From NCBI RefSeq assembly GCF_009831625.1, contig NZ_WUUS01000007.1:124001-188000 (forward strand): a stretch of DNA of 64,000 bases. The letters are read 5' to 3'. Below the pieces are notes generated by a model. The model did no database searches and was not told where the DNA came from. It was given only the letters and a program-made list of their open reading frames with translations. This document shows, one piece after another, positions 17,913 to 27,696 of this stretch. Position numbers and translations under genes: made by a program. The first letter of the stretch is position 1, and every line of letters starts with the position of its first letter. The stretch comes from Halobaculum saliterrae. GTDB lineage: Archaea; Halobacteriota; Halobacteria; Halobacteriales; Haloferacaceae.

Positions 17913-18359
17913 TCACTCCCCTCCGTTCTCGTCCGACCGCTCTCGGACCGTCAACACGGGTTGGTTCGCCGAGCGGACGACCCGCTCGGTCACCGACCCG
18001 AGGAGATACCGGTCGAGCCCACGCCGTCCGTGGGTCCCCATCACGATCATGTCGATGTCGTTGTCGTCGGCGTACTCGAGGATCGAGCGGTAGGCCGTGC
18101 CCGAGACGACCGACTCGACCACGGGCAACTCGGCGTCGTCGGCGGCCTCCGCGATACGGTCGACGGCGTCCTCACCCTCGGTCTCGAGCGCCTCGGCGAC
18201 GATGTCGGTCCCGGCCTCGATCGCCGAGTACGCGGTCGCGTCGACGACGTACAGCGCGTGTAGTCTCGCGTCGAAGCGGTCGGCGAGCGTCACGGCGTGC
18301 TCAACGGCCGCGGCGGCGGCGGGACTCCCGTCCGTCGGCACTAGGATCTCGTCGTACAT
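17913..18359 (-). CDS. Universal stress protein (UspA family)
   Basis: A 148-residue single USP domain. It begins MYDEILVPTDGSPAAAAAVE and has the ATP-binding class motif G-x2-G-x9-G-(S/T) in GTHGRRGLDRYLLGSVTERV, with the closing ANQPVLTV strand. ATP-binding USPs act as cytoplasmic stress-response proteins of varied role. It is a separate unit, in the same orientation as the M20 gene downstream and the small ORF upstream. Another full-length member is at 51436. Confidence 0.92.
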   Translation of the reverse strand: MYDEILVPTDGSPAAAAAVEHAVTLADRFDARLHALYVVDATAYSAIEAGTDIVAEALETEGEDAVDRIAEAADDAELPVVESVVSGTAYRSILEYADDNDIDMIVMGTHGRRGLDRYLLGSVTERVVRSANQPVLTVRERSDENGGE

Positions 18360-18443
18360 ACGGCTCCATCTACGGTCGCCAGTCGATAAAGTCGGCGGCC
18401 GGACAGGTCGGCGGGCGCGACGACATCCGCTCCCGATCCGCGG

Positions 18444-18770
18444 TCACTCGGCGTCGATCGAGGCGTCCGAACGGTTCGCGCGGACGGCGTCCTCACACGC
18501 CCGGAGGGCGTCGTAGCGGTCCTCGTCGTCCTCGATGTCGACCGACTCGACGACATCCCAGGCACCCCCGAGGAAGTCGATCCCCTTCACCCACGAGTCG
18601 GTCGCGACGAGCAACCCCTCGGCGCCGGCGTCGGCGGCGTTGGCCTCGGCGGCCTCGGAGTCGGTGTCGCTCTCGACGGCGACGGCGAGTTCGATCGAGT
18701 CGGCGCGGTTCAACGAGGCGATCTCGCCGTCGGCGAGCGGGCGACCCGGCAGGGATGCGACCAGCGACAT
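18444..18770 (-). CDS. Conserved-looking acidic protein, unknown function
   Basis: The 108-residue product begins MSLVASLPGRPLADGEIASL and contains the hydrophobic block LLVATDSWVKGIDFLGGAWD flanked by acidic linkers. The region around 30-50 is low-complexity (Asp, Ser, Glu, Ala), and the C-terminus is a charged helix. The frame stays open far upstream, but that part is opposite the Agl23-like gene, so the ATG at 18770 is the sensible start. No membrane helix or known motif is seen. I do not recognise the family. Confidence 0.6.
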   Translation of the reverse strand: MSLVASLPGRPLADGEIASLNRADSIELAVAVESDTDSEAAEANAADAGAEGLLVATDSWVKGIDFLGGAWDVVESVDIEDDEDRYDALRACEDAVRANRSDASIDAE

Positions 18771-18803
18771 ACCCGTCGGTCGGCGGTCGTACGGAATGAG
18801 CGT

Positions 18804-18843
18804 GTCGCATCGACGGGGCGACCGTCGCATCGACGGGGCGACC
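18804..18843. repeat. Two tandem copies of a 20-bp unit
   Basis: GTCGCATCGACGGGGCGACC occurs twice in direct succession (18804-18823 and 18824-18843) in the divergent spacer between the small acidic protein gene and the Agl23-like gene. It could be a regulatory repeat or simple replication slippage. Confidence 0.8.
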
Positions 18844-18953
18844 GTTTCCTCGCGGCGACCGTCCCGTCGGACCCCGGGACCGCGGGTCGACTCGGCGGCC
18901 TCGGACCGGGAGAAACCCGAAGACATACTACCGCGGCGGGGACACGCCCGGGT

Positions 18954-20618
18954 ATGTCCGACGGCGACGGCACCGGCGCGATGCGGTCGAGCGGGCTCGA
19001 CCGGACCGTCCTCGCGGTCGCGGCCGTCGTCGCACTGGCGCTCGTCGCCCGCCTCGCGTTCCTCGGGGGTCGACCGTTCCACTGGAGCGAGGGGCGCGTC
19101 GGCTACTGGACGCTCCGCTACCTCGATACGGGCGTGTACTCGTACCGGCCGGCTGCCGGCGGTCCGGTCGTGTACCTCGCGACTCGCTGGGCGATCGCCC
19201 TCCTCGGTACCTCCGACGCGGCCGCTCGCTCGGCCGTCGCGCTCGTCGGCGGGTCGCTCCCCGCGGCCGCGCTCCTGTTCCGGGGCCCGCTTCGCGACGA
19301 CGAGACGGTCGCGCTGGCGGCGCTGCTTGCGGGATCGCCGCTTCTCGTCTACTACTCGCGGTTCCTTCGCGGCGACGTGCTCGCGGCGGCGTTCGGTCTC
19401 GTCGTCGTCGGGGGAGCCGTCCGCCACCGAACGACTGGCGCTCGATGGCCGATCTATCTGGCGGCGGCGGCGCTCGCGCTCGCGCTCGGCTCCTCCGGGT
19501 TCGCGGTCGTCTACCTCCCGCTGTGGCTCGTCGCCGGCGCGCTCGTGCTCGACGAGGCGCGCGTCGAGGGGGCGCCGGCGGCGGCGCACGCGCGCCTCGC
19601 GGCCGGCGTCGCGTGGCTCCGTGCCGAGTCGACGATCCTCGCCCGCGCGCTGTTCGTGTTCCTCGGGGTCGCGCTGTTGGTGTTCGCCCCGCGCGGCGGC
19701 GGCACCGACCCCGGGCTGTGGAACCCCGCCACCCTGCCCGCGGCCGTCGCGTTCGCGTTCGTCGAGGCGCCGGAGCGGTTCGTCTCGCTCCGGTTCGCCG
19801 CGCGGCTGGCGCCGCCGGCCGACGGCAACTCGTTCCTCCCGGCGGTCGCCGGCTACGCCCGGACCCTCGTCGCGACCGCGTGGCCCGCGCTGGCGTTCGG
19901 GCTCGTCGGGTTCCTCCGGGACCGCTACAGCGACGACGCGCGCGGCGTGATCGGCTTCGGCGCGTACGCCGCCGGGTTCGGACTGCTCGCGTTCCCGATC
20001 GCCTCGATGGGTGTGGAGCCGTGGACGGCGGTCCACGTGGTCCCGCTGCTCGCGCTTCCCGGCGCCGTCGGACTCGCGTGGGTCGCGCGTGGGCTCCGGT
20101 CGTGTGGCCGGGCGAGCGACCCCGCGTGGCTCGTCGCGGCGCTGCTCGTCGCCTCCGCGGGCCTCGTCGGCTACGGCGCGACTGCCGCGGGCGTGTACGC
20201 GAGCCCCGAACCGGGATCCGAGTTCGCGCAGTTCGCCCAGCCGTCCGACGATATCGAGCCGATGCTCGCGGCCGCCGGCGCGGCGATCGCCGACGGCGAC
20301 GGCTCGGACGGTGCGGACGTGGCGTACGTCGGCGACCGGCTGTACACCGACCGTGAGTACGCGCTTCCACCGGTCGACCCCGCGGACCGCGACGCGTGGG
20401 GGGCGCGGCTCCCGCTCCAGTGGTACTTCGAACGGATCGACGCCGAGACCACGAGCGTGCGCACTGCCGCCGGGTTCGGCGCGGACGCACCCCCCGTCGT
20501 GGTCACGACGCCCGACCGCCGCGTCACGGTGAACACGAACCTCGGCGACGGCTATCGGCAGTACGACGTCCGTCTGGGGCTGTGGAACCGACAGGTCGTC
20601 GTGTTCGTCGAGCAGTGA
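18954..20618 (+). CDS. Agl23-like membrane protein (TIGR03663 family)
   Basis: A 554-residue polytopic membrane protein with about ten or more helices. The N-terminal segment RPFHWSEGRVGYWTLRYLDTG, after the first helix, is the marker of the TIGR03663 family, a glycosyltransferase-like (GT-C type) halobacterial family whose members are annotated as flippase-activity-associated Agl23 in protein glycosylation. The C-terminal soluble part (about 430-554) faces outside and contains LPLQWYFERIDAETTSV. The role in lipid-linked glycan handling is inferred from that family, not shown here. No other agl genes adjoin it. The ATG at 18954 gives the full first helix. Confidence 0.72.
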   Translation: MSDGDGTGAMRSSGLDRTVLAVAAVVALALVARLAFLGGRPFHWSEGRVGYWTLRYLDTGVYSYRPAAGGPVVYLATRWAIALLGTSDAAARSAVALVGGSLPAAALLFRGPLRDDETVALAALLAGSPLLVYYSRFLRGDVLAAAFGLVVVGGAVRHRTTGARWPIYLAAAALALALGSSGFAVVYLPLWLVAGALVLDEARVEGAPAAAHARLAAGVAWLRAESTILARALFVFLGVALLVFAPRGGGTDPGLWNPATLPAAVAFAFVEAPERFVSLRFAARLAPPADGNSFLPAVAGYARTLVATAWPALAFGLVGFLRDRYSDDARGVIGFGAYAAGFGLLAFPIASMGVEPWTAVHVVPLLALPGAVGLAWVARGLRSCGRASDPAWLVAALLVASAGLVGYGATAAGVYASPEPGSEFAQFAQPSDDIEPMLAAAGAAIADGDGSDGADVAYVGDRLYTDREYALPPVDPADRDAWGARLPLQWYFERIDAETTSVRTAAGFGADAPPVVVTTPDRRVTVNTNLGDGYRQYDVRLGLWNRQVVVFVEQ

Positions 20619-20870
20619 TCGGAACGCTGGGTAGTGGCTGACAGGCGGTCGCCGCCGAGCGGAAGTCGCCTCGGCAGTCAGTACACGCGACGGATGACCG
20701 CACGCGCGCACGGCTCCCGCCGTTCGCGCGGAGGCCCCGGTTCGTCGACCTCGCACCCGCTGACCGTCGCGCGGTGAGAGTCAGGTCACGGACGGGTGTG
20801 GTCCCGGTTTCCGAGAAAAACGTTCACGCCCGGCGTCGTCGGGTCGGGCTCGTCAGGTCCTCGCCGCCGG

Positions 20871-21827
20871 TCAGCGGAAGCCCATCGCCTCGATCTGCTC
20901 CTGATAGCGGTTGCGGATGGTGACCTCGGTGACCTGCGCCACGTCGGCGACCTCGCGTTGGGTCTTCTTCTCGTTGCACAACAGCGAGGCCGCGTAGATG
21001 GCGGCGGCGGCGAAGCCTGTGGGCGACTTCCCGGACAGCAGTCCCTGCTCTGCGGACACGTCGATGATCTCCGTCGCCTTCGCCTGCGTCTCCTCGCTGA
21101 GGCCGAGCGCGGAGGCGAAGCGCGGAACGAACTGCTTGGGGTCGACCGGCTTCAGTTCGAGGCCCAGTTCCTGAGAGATGTAGCGATAGGTCCGACCGAT
21201 CTCCTTCTGCTCGACGCGCGAGACCTCCGCGACCTCGTCGAGCGAGCGAGGGATACCCTCCTGCCGGCAGGCGGCGTACAGCGCCGCGGTGGCGACGCCT
21301 TCGATGGAGCGGCCGCGGATGAGGTCCTCCTTGAGCGCGCGGCGGTAGATGACGGAGGCGACCTCGCGGACCGACCGGGGAACGCCGAGCGCGGAGGCCA
21401 TGCGGTCGATCTCCGAGAGGGCGAACTGGAGGTTGCGCTCGCCGGCGTCCTTGGTGCGGATGCGCTCCTGCCACTTGCGGAGGCGGTGCATCTGGGAGCG
21501 CTTCTCGGAGCTCAGGGAACGCCCGTAGGCGTCCTTGTCCTTCCAGTCGATGGTGGTCGTGAGCCCCTTGTCGTGCATCGTCTCGGTCACCGGGGCGCCG
21601 ACGCGGGACTTCGACTGTCGCTCGGAGTGGTTGAACGCCCGCCACTCCGGCCCCCGGTCGATCTGGCGCTCGTCCAGAACGAGTCCGCAGTCGTCACAGA
21701 CCAACTCCCCCTGGTCCGCGTCCATCACGACGTCGTCGCTGGAGCACTCCGGACACGTGAGCTCCTCGTCCGACTGCGTCTCCGACTCCTCCGCTTCACG
21801 CTGTCGCTGTCGGCTCGGACCTTCCAT
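20871..21827 (-). CDS. tfb: Transcription initiation factor B (TFB)
   Basis: A 318-residue archaeal TFIIB homologue. It has an N-terminal zinc ribbon (CPEC...CDDC within residues about 25-45), the B-finger/linker region with [21 protein letters not shown], and two cyclin-like repeats (about 125-215 and 220-310) ending in a recognition helix region [18 protein letters not shown]. It bridges TBP-bound TATA DNA and RNA polymerase. The start at 21827 is supported by a TATA-like CTTAAATA on the minus strand at 21851-21858, about 27 bp upstream, which fits leaderless transcription. Haloarchaea usually carry several TFBs; which paralogue this is cannot be told. Confidence 0.95.
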   Translation of the reverse strand: MEGPSRQRQREAEESETQSDEELTCPECSSDDVVMDADQGELVCDDCGLVLDERQIDRGPEWRAFNHSERQSKSRVGAPVTETMHDKGLTTTIDWKDKDAYGRSLSSEKRSQMHRLRKWQERIRTKDAGERNLQFALSEIDRMASALGVPRSVREVASVIYRRALKEDLIRGRSIEGVATAALYAACRQEGIPRSLDEVAEVSRVEQKEIGRTYRYISQELGLELKPVDPKQFVPRFASALGLSEETQAKATEIIDVSAEQGLLSGKSPTGFAAAAIYAASLLCNEKKTQREVADVAQVTEVTIRNRYQEQIEAMGFR

Positions 21828-22100
21828 TATAAGTCTTCTGTCGCGGCTCGTATTTAAGCCTTTGGCCGAGATCGATCGGTGGATTCGTCCCGAAGACACG
21901 CCGTATACGGGTGCATTGGGGGTTTCAGCGGTGGATGACGAACCGATAGGTATGTCACCCCCAGATCGACGGGTCGAGACGACACCGTCTGGGGCCGCCG
22001 GTCGCCGGCGGCGATCGGGACCCCCGCTCGCCCGGAGCCGACAGAGATAACTATAGAGCATACGCAAACGCTTTTGTATTACCAGATGTACTGATCGTGT

Positions 22101-22517
22101 ATGAGCACCCAGTCGTCCACGCACGTCCGACAGGCCGTCGCGACGGCCGAACCGGTCGACGTCGAGCCGGTCACCATCGACGCCGACGCCCTGCCCTCGA
22201 CGGCCCCCGGCGACCTCCGCGACCTCCGCGCGGCGCTGGCCGAGGAGGGGTACGTCCCCGCGGGCCTCCGCGTCGAGGCCGAGTTCGCCGCGGACTGTTC
22301 CATCGAGACGCAACGGGAGGCCGATCGGCTTCGCTCGCTGCTGCGGGCGGCGAGCCAACTCGGCGCCGGCGAACTCGTCGTCGAGCCCGGGTCGGTCGTC
22401 GACCCCGCGAAGGTCCGTCCCGCGCTGGACGCGCTGGCCGAGCGCGCCGACCGCGAGGGGGTCTCGCTGACGGTCGAGGGCGACGTGGCCGGCGGACGAG
22501 CCGGCGACGACGCCTGA
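22101..22517 (+). CDS. Partner gene of the METTL5-like methyltransferase, unknown function
   Basis: The 138-residue protein has no membrane segment. It begins [20 protein letters not shown], and a central part with [18 protein letters not shown] and [20 protein letters not shown] reads as mixed alpha/beta, closing in [16 protein letters not shown]. Its stop is only three bases before the start of the methyltransferase gene, so the two are almost certainly co-transcribed. The AT-rich stretch CGCTTTTGTATTACC at about 22068-22082 is a likely promoter. I do not recognise the family; a structural or substrate-binding partner of the enzyme is possible but unproven. Confidence 0.7.
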   Translation: MSTQSSTHVRQAVATAEPVDVEPVTIDADALPSTAPGDLRDLRAALAEEGYVPAGLRVEAEFAADCSIETQREADRLRSLLRAASQLGAGELVVEPGSVVDPAKVRPALDALAERADREGVSLTVEGDVAGGRAGDDA

Positions 22518-22520
22518 GGC

Positions 22521-23186
22521 GTGGCCAGCCGTCGCGGGCTGGAGGGCGAGCTGGCCGTCGTCGCCGGCTTCGCCGACCCGACCGCCAGCCTCGAACAGTA
22601 CCCCACGCCGGCGGACGTGGCCGCCCACGTCGTCCACCTCGCGGACCTCCGCGGCGACGTGGCCGACCGAACCGTCGTCGACCTCGGCGCCGGCACCGGC
22701 ATGTTCGCGCTCGGGGCGGCCCTCCGCGGCGCCGCCCGCGTCGTCGGCGTCGAGCTCGACGCCGGCGCGCTCGCGGTCGCCCGCGAGAACGAGCGGAGGG
22801 TCGGCGCCCGCACCGAGGTCCACTGGGTGTGTGCGGACGCGACGCGGCCGCCGCTCGCGCGCGGTCGGCTCTCCGCTGAGAGACCGATCACCGTGATCAT
22901 GAACCCGCCGTTCGGCGCCCAGACCGGGAACGAACACGCCGACCGCGCGTTCCTGGAGACGGTGGCCGACCTCGCGGACGTCTCGTACTCCGTTCACAAC
23001 GCCGGCAGCCGCGAGTTCGTCGAGTCGTTCGCCGCCGACGCCGGCGGCGAGGTGACCGACGCCTTCGCCGCGACGCTCACGCTCGACCGGACGTTCGACC
23101 ACCAGACGAGCGAGTCCGCCGACGTGGACGCGGAGGTCTACCGGATCGAGTGGGACCGCGACAGCGACAACGGCGGCGCCGACTGA
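22521..23186 (+). CDS. METTL5-like SAM-dependent N6-adenine methyltransferase
   Basis: A 221-residue class I methyltransferase. It shows the family's N-terminal [17 protein letters not shown]-binding motif [16 protein letters not shown] (about 53-67), an acidic end of strand 2 (VVGVELD, residues 74-80) and the catalytic NPPFG at 128-132, which is the Asn-Pro-Pro-Phe signature of N6-adenine methylases. The LEQYPTP plus NPPFG combination is that of archaeal relatives of METTL5, the rRNA m6A enzyme, so an rRNA target is likely but inferred. The start is the GTG at 22521, three bases after the preceding gene. Confidence 0.85.
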   Translation: MASRRGLEGELAVVAGFADPTASLEQYPTPADVAAHVVHLADLRGDVADRTVVDLGAGTGMFALGAALRGAARVVGVELDAGALAVARENERRVGARTEVHWVCADATRPPLARGRLSAERPITVIMNPPFGAQTGNEHADRAFLETVADLADVSYSVHNAGSREFVESFAADAGGEVTDAFAATLTLDRTFDHQTSESADVDAEVYRIEWDRDSDNGGAD

Positions 23187-23268
23187 CTCGCCCACCGATC
23201 ACGATCGCTCGCCGACCACGATCGCGTCGGCGACGCGAGGGAGCCGATCGTCCTCCGTCGCGCGCGGA

Positions 23269-24978
23269 TCAGCCGTTTCGACCGCCGTACTGCTCTCTGG
23301 TTGCCACCCGAACCCGCGTCGGCGCCGTCGCGTTCCCGGCGGAGACGTTCCCCGTCACCTCGCCCGCCAGCGCGAACACGGCCCGGCCGTCGCGCACGAA
23401 CGTCAGCCCGTCGGCCTCGACCGTCTCGTTCTCGCCGGGGACCGGCGCGCGTACGGTGCTGTTCCCGCGCTCGACGAGCAGTTCGAAGCCGGACTCCGTC
23501 GGGACGACCGAGACGTTTCGCCCCTCGATCCGCGGCTCCGCGGTCGACGCGTTCGACAGGAACGCGAGGGTCGTCTCGTTTCCGTGCCTGAGCGTCACCC
23601 GGTAGGCGGCGCCGTCGCCGCCGACGGCCGTCCAGCCCCGGCGGTTGACGGTGACCGTCTCGCGCCAGCCGACCCCTCCGAGCACGACCCGCTGGCGACC
23701 CGCGAACGCGAGCCGTCCCTTCGAGACGGCGGTCGTCCACACACTCCGGTCGGGATTTCGGACGACGACGCCGGAGGTGGTGACGCTGGTCGACTCGCCG
23801 AACGCCTCCACGTCGATCACCGACACCATCCCGTTCTCGACGTTCTCGGCGTAGGTGACGCTGTACTCCCGCACCTCGACAGGGTCGCCGGGGAGCGGCT
23901 CGTCGCCGACGGCGACGAGGTTCACCGCCACCGCCGGCCCCGACAGCGCCGCGAGGACGACGAGCAGGACCGCGACCGAGCCGCGTCGCGGGGTGAGGTT
24001 CCGCAGCGCCTCGCGGACGCTGTCGGCCGCCGGCGCGTCCCGGTCCACCGCCAGCGCCGCAACGAGCACCGCCGCGAGCGCCACCGCCGCGAGGCCGATC
24101 CCGCGGAATAGGACGTACGTCTCGCCCCCACGGTACCAGTACACCGCCCACAGCGACTGCTCCACGCCCACGAGCAGTGCCCCCAGCGCGAGCCGTCGCG
24201 GCCGCGGGAGGTCGTCGCCGCGGGCGGCCGCGAGCCACGCCGCCGCGAGCGCGCCGACGAGCAGCCCGAGCGCGTGGCCCTGGATGGCGATGTCGGCCCA
24301 CCACGGCGTGATGTACGCCGATCGGCCGCTGGCCTCGACGACTGGCGAGGACAGCGCGCGGTAGGTCGTCGAGAGCAGTCCGGACGCCGAGAGCGCGACG
24401 ACCGTTCCCAGCGGGCGGTACACCAGCGCGGCGCCGACGAACGCGAAGACGACGCCCGAGAAGCCGATCACCGGGCCGAGCGCAAACGCGCCCGAGACGA
24501 GGCCGACGGCGACCGTCGCGGCGGGGAACAGGAGGAACGCGCGGACGTAGGGGGTGTCGCGGAGCGACCCGAACGAGGAACTGCCGCGCCGGCGCGGGAA
24601 GTGGCCGACGGCGTACTCGACCAGCGGCGCGACCGCGAGCGTTCCGAGGAGGTTGCCGAGGAGGTGTCCGGGACCCGCGTGGGCGAACCCGGAGACGGCG
24701 ACGCCCAGCGGCGCGAGGTACGACCACGCCCGGAACGGGATCACGACCGGGTCGTACCAGTGGTCCCAGCCGCCCTGCACGAACAGGTACACCGCGAGCA
24801 CCAGCGCCGCCACCGTGAGCGTCCCCCACGGGACGCCGAGGACCAATCGGTGGCGGACGGGCGAACCGCGGTTCGCGCCCGCGAGCCGGTCCAGCGCGAC
24901 GGTCGCGAGGACCGCGAGGACCGCCGCGAGCACGACCGCCGCGCGGGAGGCGAACGCGAGGTCGGGCGTGAGGTTCAC
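23269..24978 (-). CDS. Rhomboid-family intramembrane serine protease with a C-terminal external domain
   Basis: A 569-residue membrane protein, longer than typical rhomboids. Residues about 45-330 hold the rhomboid core: FAHAGPGHLLGNLLG (conserved His/Asn block), the catalytic Ser at 174 in IGFSGVVFAF and the catalytic His at 235 in IQGHALGLLVGA. About 15 kDa of beta-rich sequence follows the last helix (about 370-569), probably outside the cell, with phrases such as VTTSGVVVRNPDRSVW. Rhomboids cleave membrane proteins within the bilayer. The extra C-terminal domain is shared, from memory, with some halobacterial homologues; its role is unknown. It is convergent with the methyltransferase gene. 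Confidence 0.85.
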   Translation of the reverse strand: MNLTPDLAFASRAAVVLAAVLAVLATVALDRLAGANRGSPVRHRLVLGVPWGTLTVAALVLAVYLFVQGGWDHWYDPVVIPFRAWSYLAPLGVAVSGFAHAGPGHLLGNLLGTLAVAPLVEYAVGHFPRRRGSSSFGSLRDTPYVRAFLLFPAATVAVGLVSGAFALGPVIGFSGVVFAFVGAALVYRPLGTVVALSASGLLSTTYRALSSPVVEASGRSAYITPWWADIAIQGHALGLLVGALAAAWLAAARGDDLPRPRRLALGALLVGVEQSLWAVYWYRGGETYVLFRGIGLAAVALAAVLVAALAVDRDAPAADSVREALRNLTPRRGSVAVLLVVLAALSGPAVAVNLVAVGDEPLPGDPVEVREYSVTYAENVENGMVSVIDVEAFGESTSVTTSGVVVRNPDRSVWTTAVSKGRLAFAGRQRVVLGGVGWRETVTVNRRGWTAVGGDGAAYRVTLRHGNETTLAFLSNASTAEPRIEGRNVSVVPTESGFELLVERGNSTVRAPVPGENETVEADGLTFVRDGRAVFALAGEVTGNVSAGNATAPTRVRVATREQYGGRNG

Positions 24979-25102
24979 ACCGACGCTGTGGCCGGGTCGT
25001 ACTTGACCGTGCCGCCGCGGACCGTGTCGCGACGCGACCGGCCGTGGCCGTCCGGATGAGGACGATGTCGTGCCGGCGGCGGGACCGTCCTCCGGGACCG
25101 GC

Positions 25103-26281
25103 TCACAGCGTCCGCAACTCCGTCTGCGGCGGCACGACCCACTCGGTGCCCGAATCGGTGACCCGAACCATCTCCTCCTGCCCTACGTACCCCCACTCGG
25201 TCGCGACGCCCAACTCCATCGTGTACACCTCGCCCGGCCGCACCTCGTGGCGCGGGGCCTCGCCGTAGCGCTCCCATTCGGGGCCCAGCAGGGTGCCGCC
25301 GTCGTGAGCCGCGCGTCCGACCTGATGGCCGAAGGCGTGGTCGAACGCCGGCCACCCCCGCGAGGTGAGTTCCTCGCGCGCGGCTGTGTCGACCTCGTGA
25401 CCGACGGCACCCGCTCCGAGCACGTCGTGGCCGGCGTCGATGGCCGCCCGCACGTCACGGAACGCCTCGCGGAGCCCCTCGCTGGCCTCGCCGCGGACCC
25501 AGAGCCGCTGGATGTCGGACGCGTAGCCGTCGCGCCTGACCCCGAAGTCGACGTGCAGCAGTTCGCCCTCGTCGACGGTGTGATCGGCGGGGAGCGTGTG
25601 GCCGACCTCGCGGTCGCCCATGTGGACGGTCGGACAGTAGTCCCACGCCCACGCGGAGTCCAGTCCGCGGTCGGTCATCCGCTCGTGGAGGAAGTCGGCG
25701 AACTCCCGCTCGGTCGTCTCCGGGGTCCACGTCGCCGTCGCGGTCTGAAGCAGTTCCTCTGTCTCGGTGGCGGCCGCGCGAACGCGCTCGTACTCCGTCT
25801 CGGATTTCACGCCCCGGAGCCGCCGGATCAGGTCGCTCGCGCTCGTGAACTCGCGGTCGGGGAGGTACTCCCGAAGCTGGAGGAAGAGGCCGTGCGAGAG
25901 CCCGTCCGCGACCACGTCGTCGCGGTCGAAGTTGAGCGCGACGCGCTCGGCGCCCATGCCGTCCAGCACCTCCCGCAGCGGCTCGGCGATCGACTCGTTG
26001 TACGCCCGGACCTCGTGAACGCCCAGATCGCGGGCGGTGGGGGCGTCGTGGCGACCGAGCACGACCGCCGACGACTCGGGCCCGACGACGACCGCCGTCG
26101 GCCACACCACGTCGAAGCCGAGCAGGTACGGGAAGCAGGGCTCCGGGCTCACGTCCGTCTCGCGGCCGACGGAGAGCCACGCGTCCGCCTCGTCGCTGGC
26201 GGCGACCGCCTCCCGCGCGGCGGCCACCTTCTCCGCGACGACCGCCGCGTCGACTCCCTCGACCTCGCCTGCGTCGCTCAT
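25103..26281 (-). CDS. M24-family metallopeptidase (Xaa-Pro aminopeptidase-like)
   Basis: A 392-residue protein with an N-terminal creatinase-like domain (about 1-150) and a C-terminal pita-bread peptidase domain. Metal-ligand regions are visible: HVDFGVRRDGYASDIQR (Asp), the His in HAFGHQVGRAAHDGG, GEVYTMELGV (Glu), and YVGQEEMVRVTDSG (Glu). This layout matches proline-specific aminopeptidases that trim Xaa-Pro N-termini in the cytoplasm. The ATG at 26281 precedes SDAGEVEGVDAAVVAEK. It is 62 bases downstream of the menF stop on the same strand, so a joint transcript is possible though functionally unrelated. Confidence 0.88.
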   Translation of the reverse strand: MSDAGEVEGVDAAVVAEKVAAAREAVAASDEADAWLSVGRETDVSPEPCFPYLLGFDVVWPTAVVVGPESSAVVLGRHDAPTARDLGVHEVRAYNESIAEPLREVLDGMGAERVALNFDRDDVVADGLSHGLFLQLREYLPDREFTSASDLIRRLRGVKSETEYERVRAAATETEELLQTATATWTPETTEREFADFLHERMTDRGLDSAWAWDYCPTVHMGDREVGHTLPADHTVDEGELLHVDFGVRRDGYASDIQRLWVRGEASEGLREAFRDVRAAIDAGHDVLGAGAVGHEVDTAAREELTSRGWPAFDHAFGHQVGRAAHDGGTLLGPEWERYGEAPRHEVRPGEVYTMELGVATEWGYVGQEEMVRVTDSGTEWVVPPQTELRTL

Positions 26282-26343
26282 GCCGGCGGCTCGCGGCGAC
26301 GGCTGTTAGTCGTTTGGCAGGCGGCCGTCGGCGCCGGGAGCCG

Positions 26344-27696
26344 TCACGCGTCGCGCTCCAACTCGTCCATGATCGGTCGCACCTTCGGCTGGAGCTCGTC
26401 CCACTCGGCGTCGGGGTCCGAGTCGCCGACGATGCCGTTGCCGGCGAACAGCGTCGCCTCCCGGCCGCCGGCCACGCCCGAGCGGATGCCGACCGCGAAC
26501 TCGCCGTCGCCGGCGGCGTCGAACCAGCCGACGGGCGAGGCGTACCACCCGCGGTCCCACGTCTCCGTCTCGCGGATGGTCTCCAGCGCCGCATCGAGCG
26601 GCAGGCCGCCGACCGCGGGCGTCGGATGCAGCGCCTCGACGAGCTCGAGCACGTGTGTATCGCCGTCGAGGACGGCGTTGATGGGCGTCTGGAGGTGTTG
26701 GATGTTCGTGAGCTTGCGGACGCCCTGCTCACCCTCGCCGACCGTGCCGAACGCGTCCAGCTGTTCGCAGATCGTGTCGACGACGAGGCGCTGCTCGTGC
26801 TGGAGCTTGTCGGATTCGAGGAGCGAACGGGCGTGCTCGGCGTCCGTCTCGGGCGTGTCGCCGCGGGGCATCGACCCCGCCAGCGCCTCCGTCTCGACGA
26901 CCTCGCCCTCGCGGCGAACGAGCCGTTCGGGCGGCGGCCCGAAGAAGCCCTTCCCGCCGGTCGGCTGGACGAGGAACCGGTAGCACTCGGGGTAGGTGCG
27001 CCGCAGGCGACCCAACGTGTCGGGGATATCGACCTCGGCGCCGAGGTCGACGCGAAGTGCCGTCGCCAGCACCGCCTTCCGGAGGTCGCCGGCGCGGATG
27101 CGGTCGATCACGCTCGCCACCTGTGCGGTCCACTCCTCGCGGTCGACGAGCCACTCCGTACCGACGACGCCCGGCTTCTCGCTGCGGGCGCGCATCATCG
27201 GCAGGTCGTCGAGGCGGTCCCGGACGGCCGAGAGCGCGTCCGACACCCCCTCGGCGCTCACGTCGGGCCCGTACCGCGTCACGGTGAGGTACGTCCCGTC
27301 GTCGACGCGGGTGAGCTGGACGGCCGGGAGGGTGAACGCGGCCGCGGGGAAGCCCTCCCAGACGCCCGACGGGTCGTGGTCGGGACCGAACGCGAGGCCG
27401 CCGAAGACGCGGGGACGCGTCGCCGCGTGGCCGTCATGGTCGACCGACGAGAACAGCGTCTCGGCGTCGCGCCGCAGCGTCTCGAAGCGATCCGGGCCGT
27501 CCGCCGTGAGGCGCGCGGCCGCGCCGCCGCCGACCACCTCGAGGCCGTCGGGCGCGGCCCAGTGGATCCGGTGGCGGTCCCCGGCCGCGAGGAACGACCC
27601 GAAGGAGACGTCCGACACCTCGCAGCTCCGGCTCACCAGCGCCGCGTCCGCGTCGGGCACGAGCGCGGCACCGGCCTCGCCGTCCGGCGGGTTCAT
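26344..27696 (-). CDS. menF: Isochorismate synthase
   Basis: A 450-residue chorismate-utilising enzyme. The C-terminal chorismate-binding domain is complete: WTAQVASVIDRIRAGDLRKAV, AGSMPRGDTPETDAEHARSLL, KLQHEQRLVVDTI, TNIQHLQTPI and LHPTPAVGGLP followed by DRGWYASPVGW. It converts chorismate to isochorismate, the first committed step to menaquinone, the main haloarchaeal quinone. Anthranilate or aminodeoxychorismate synthases share the fold, but the arrangement of LHPTPAVGG and YASPVGW favours isochorismate synthase. The other men genes do not follow here. The start is the ATG at 27696. Confidence 0.88.
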   Translation of the reverse strand: MNPPDGEAGAALVPDADAALVSRSCEVSDVSFGSFLAAGDRHRIHWAAPDGLEVVGGGAAARLTADGPDRFETLRRDAETLFSSVDHDGHAATRPRVFGGLAFGPDHDPSGVWEGFPAAAFTLPAVQLTRVDDGTYLTVTRYGPDVSAEGVSDALSAVRDRLDDLPMMRARSEKPGVVGTEWLVDREEWTAQVASVIDRIRAGDLRKAVLATALRVDLGAEVDIPDTLGRLRRTYPECYRFLVQPTGGKGFFGPPPERLVRREGEVVETEALAGSMPRGDTPETDAEHARSLLESDKLQHEQRLVVDTICEQLDAFGTVGEGEQGVRKLTNIQHLQTPINAVLDGDTHVLELVEALHPTPAVGGLPLDAALETIRETETWDRGWYASPVGWFDAAGDGEFAVGIRSGVAGGREATLFAGNGIVGDSDPDAEWDELQPKVRPIMDELERDA

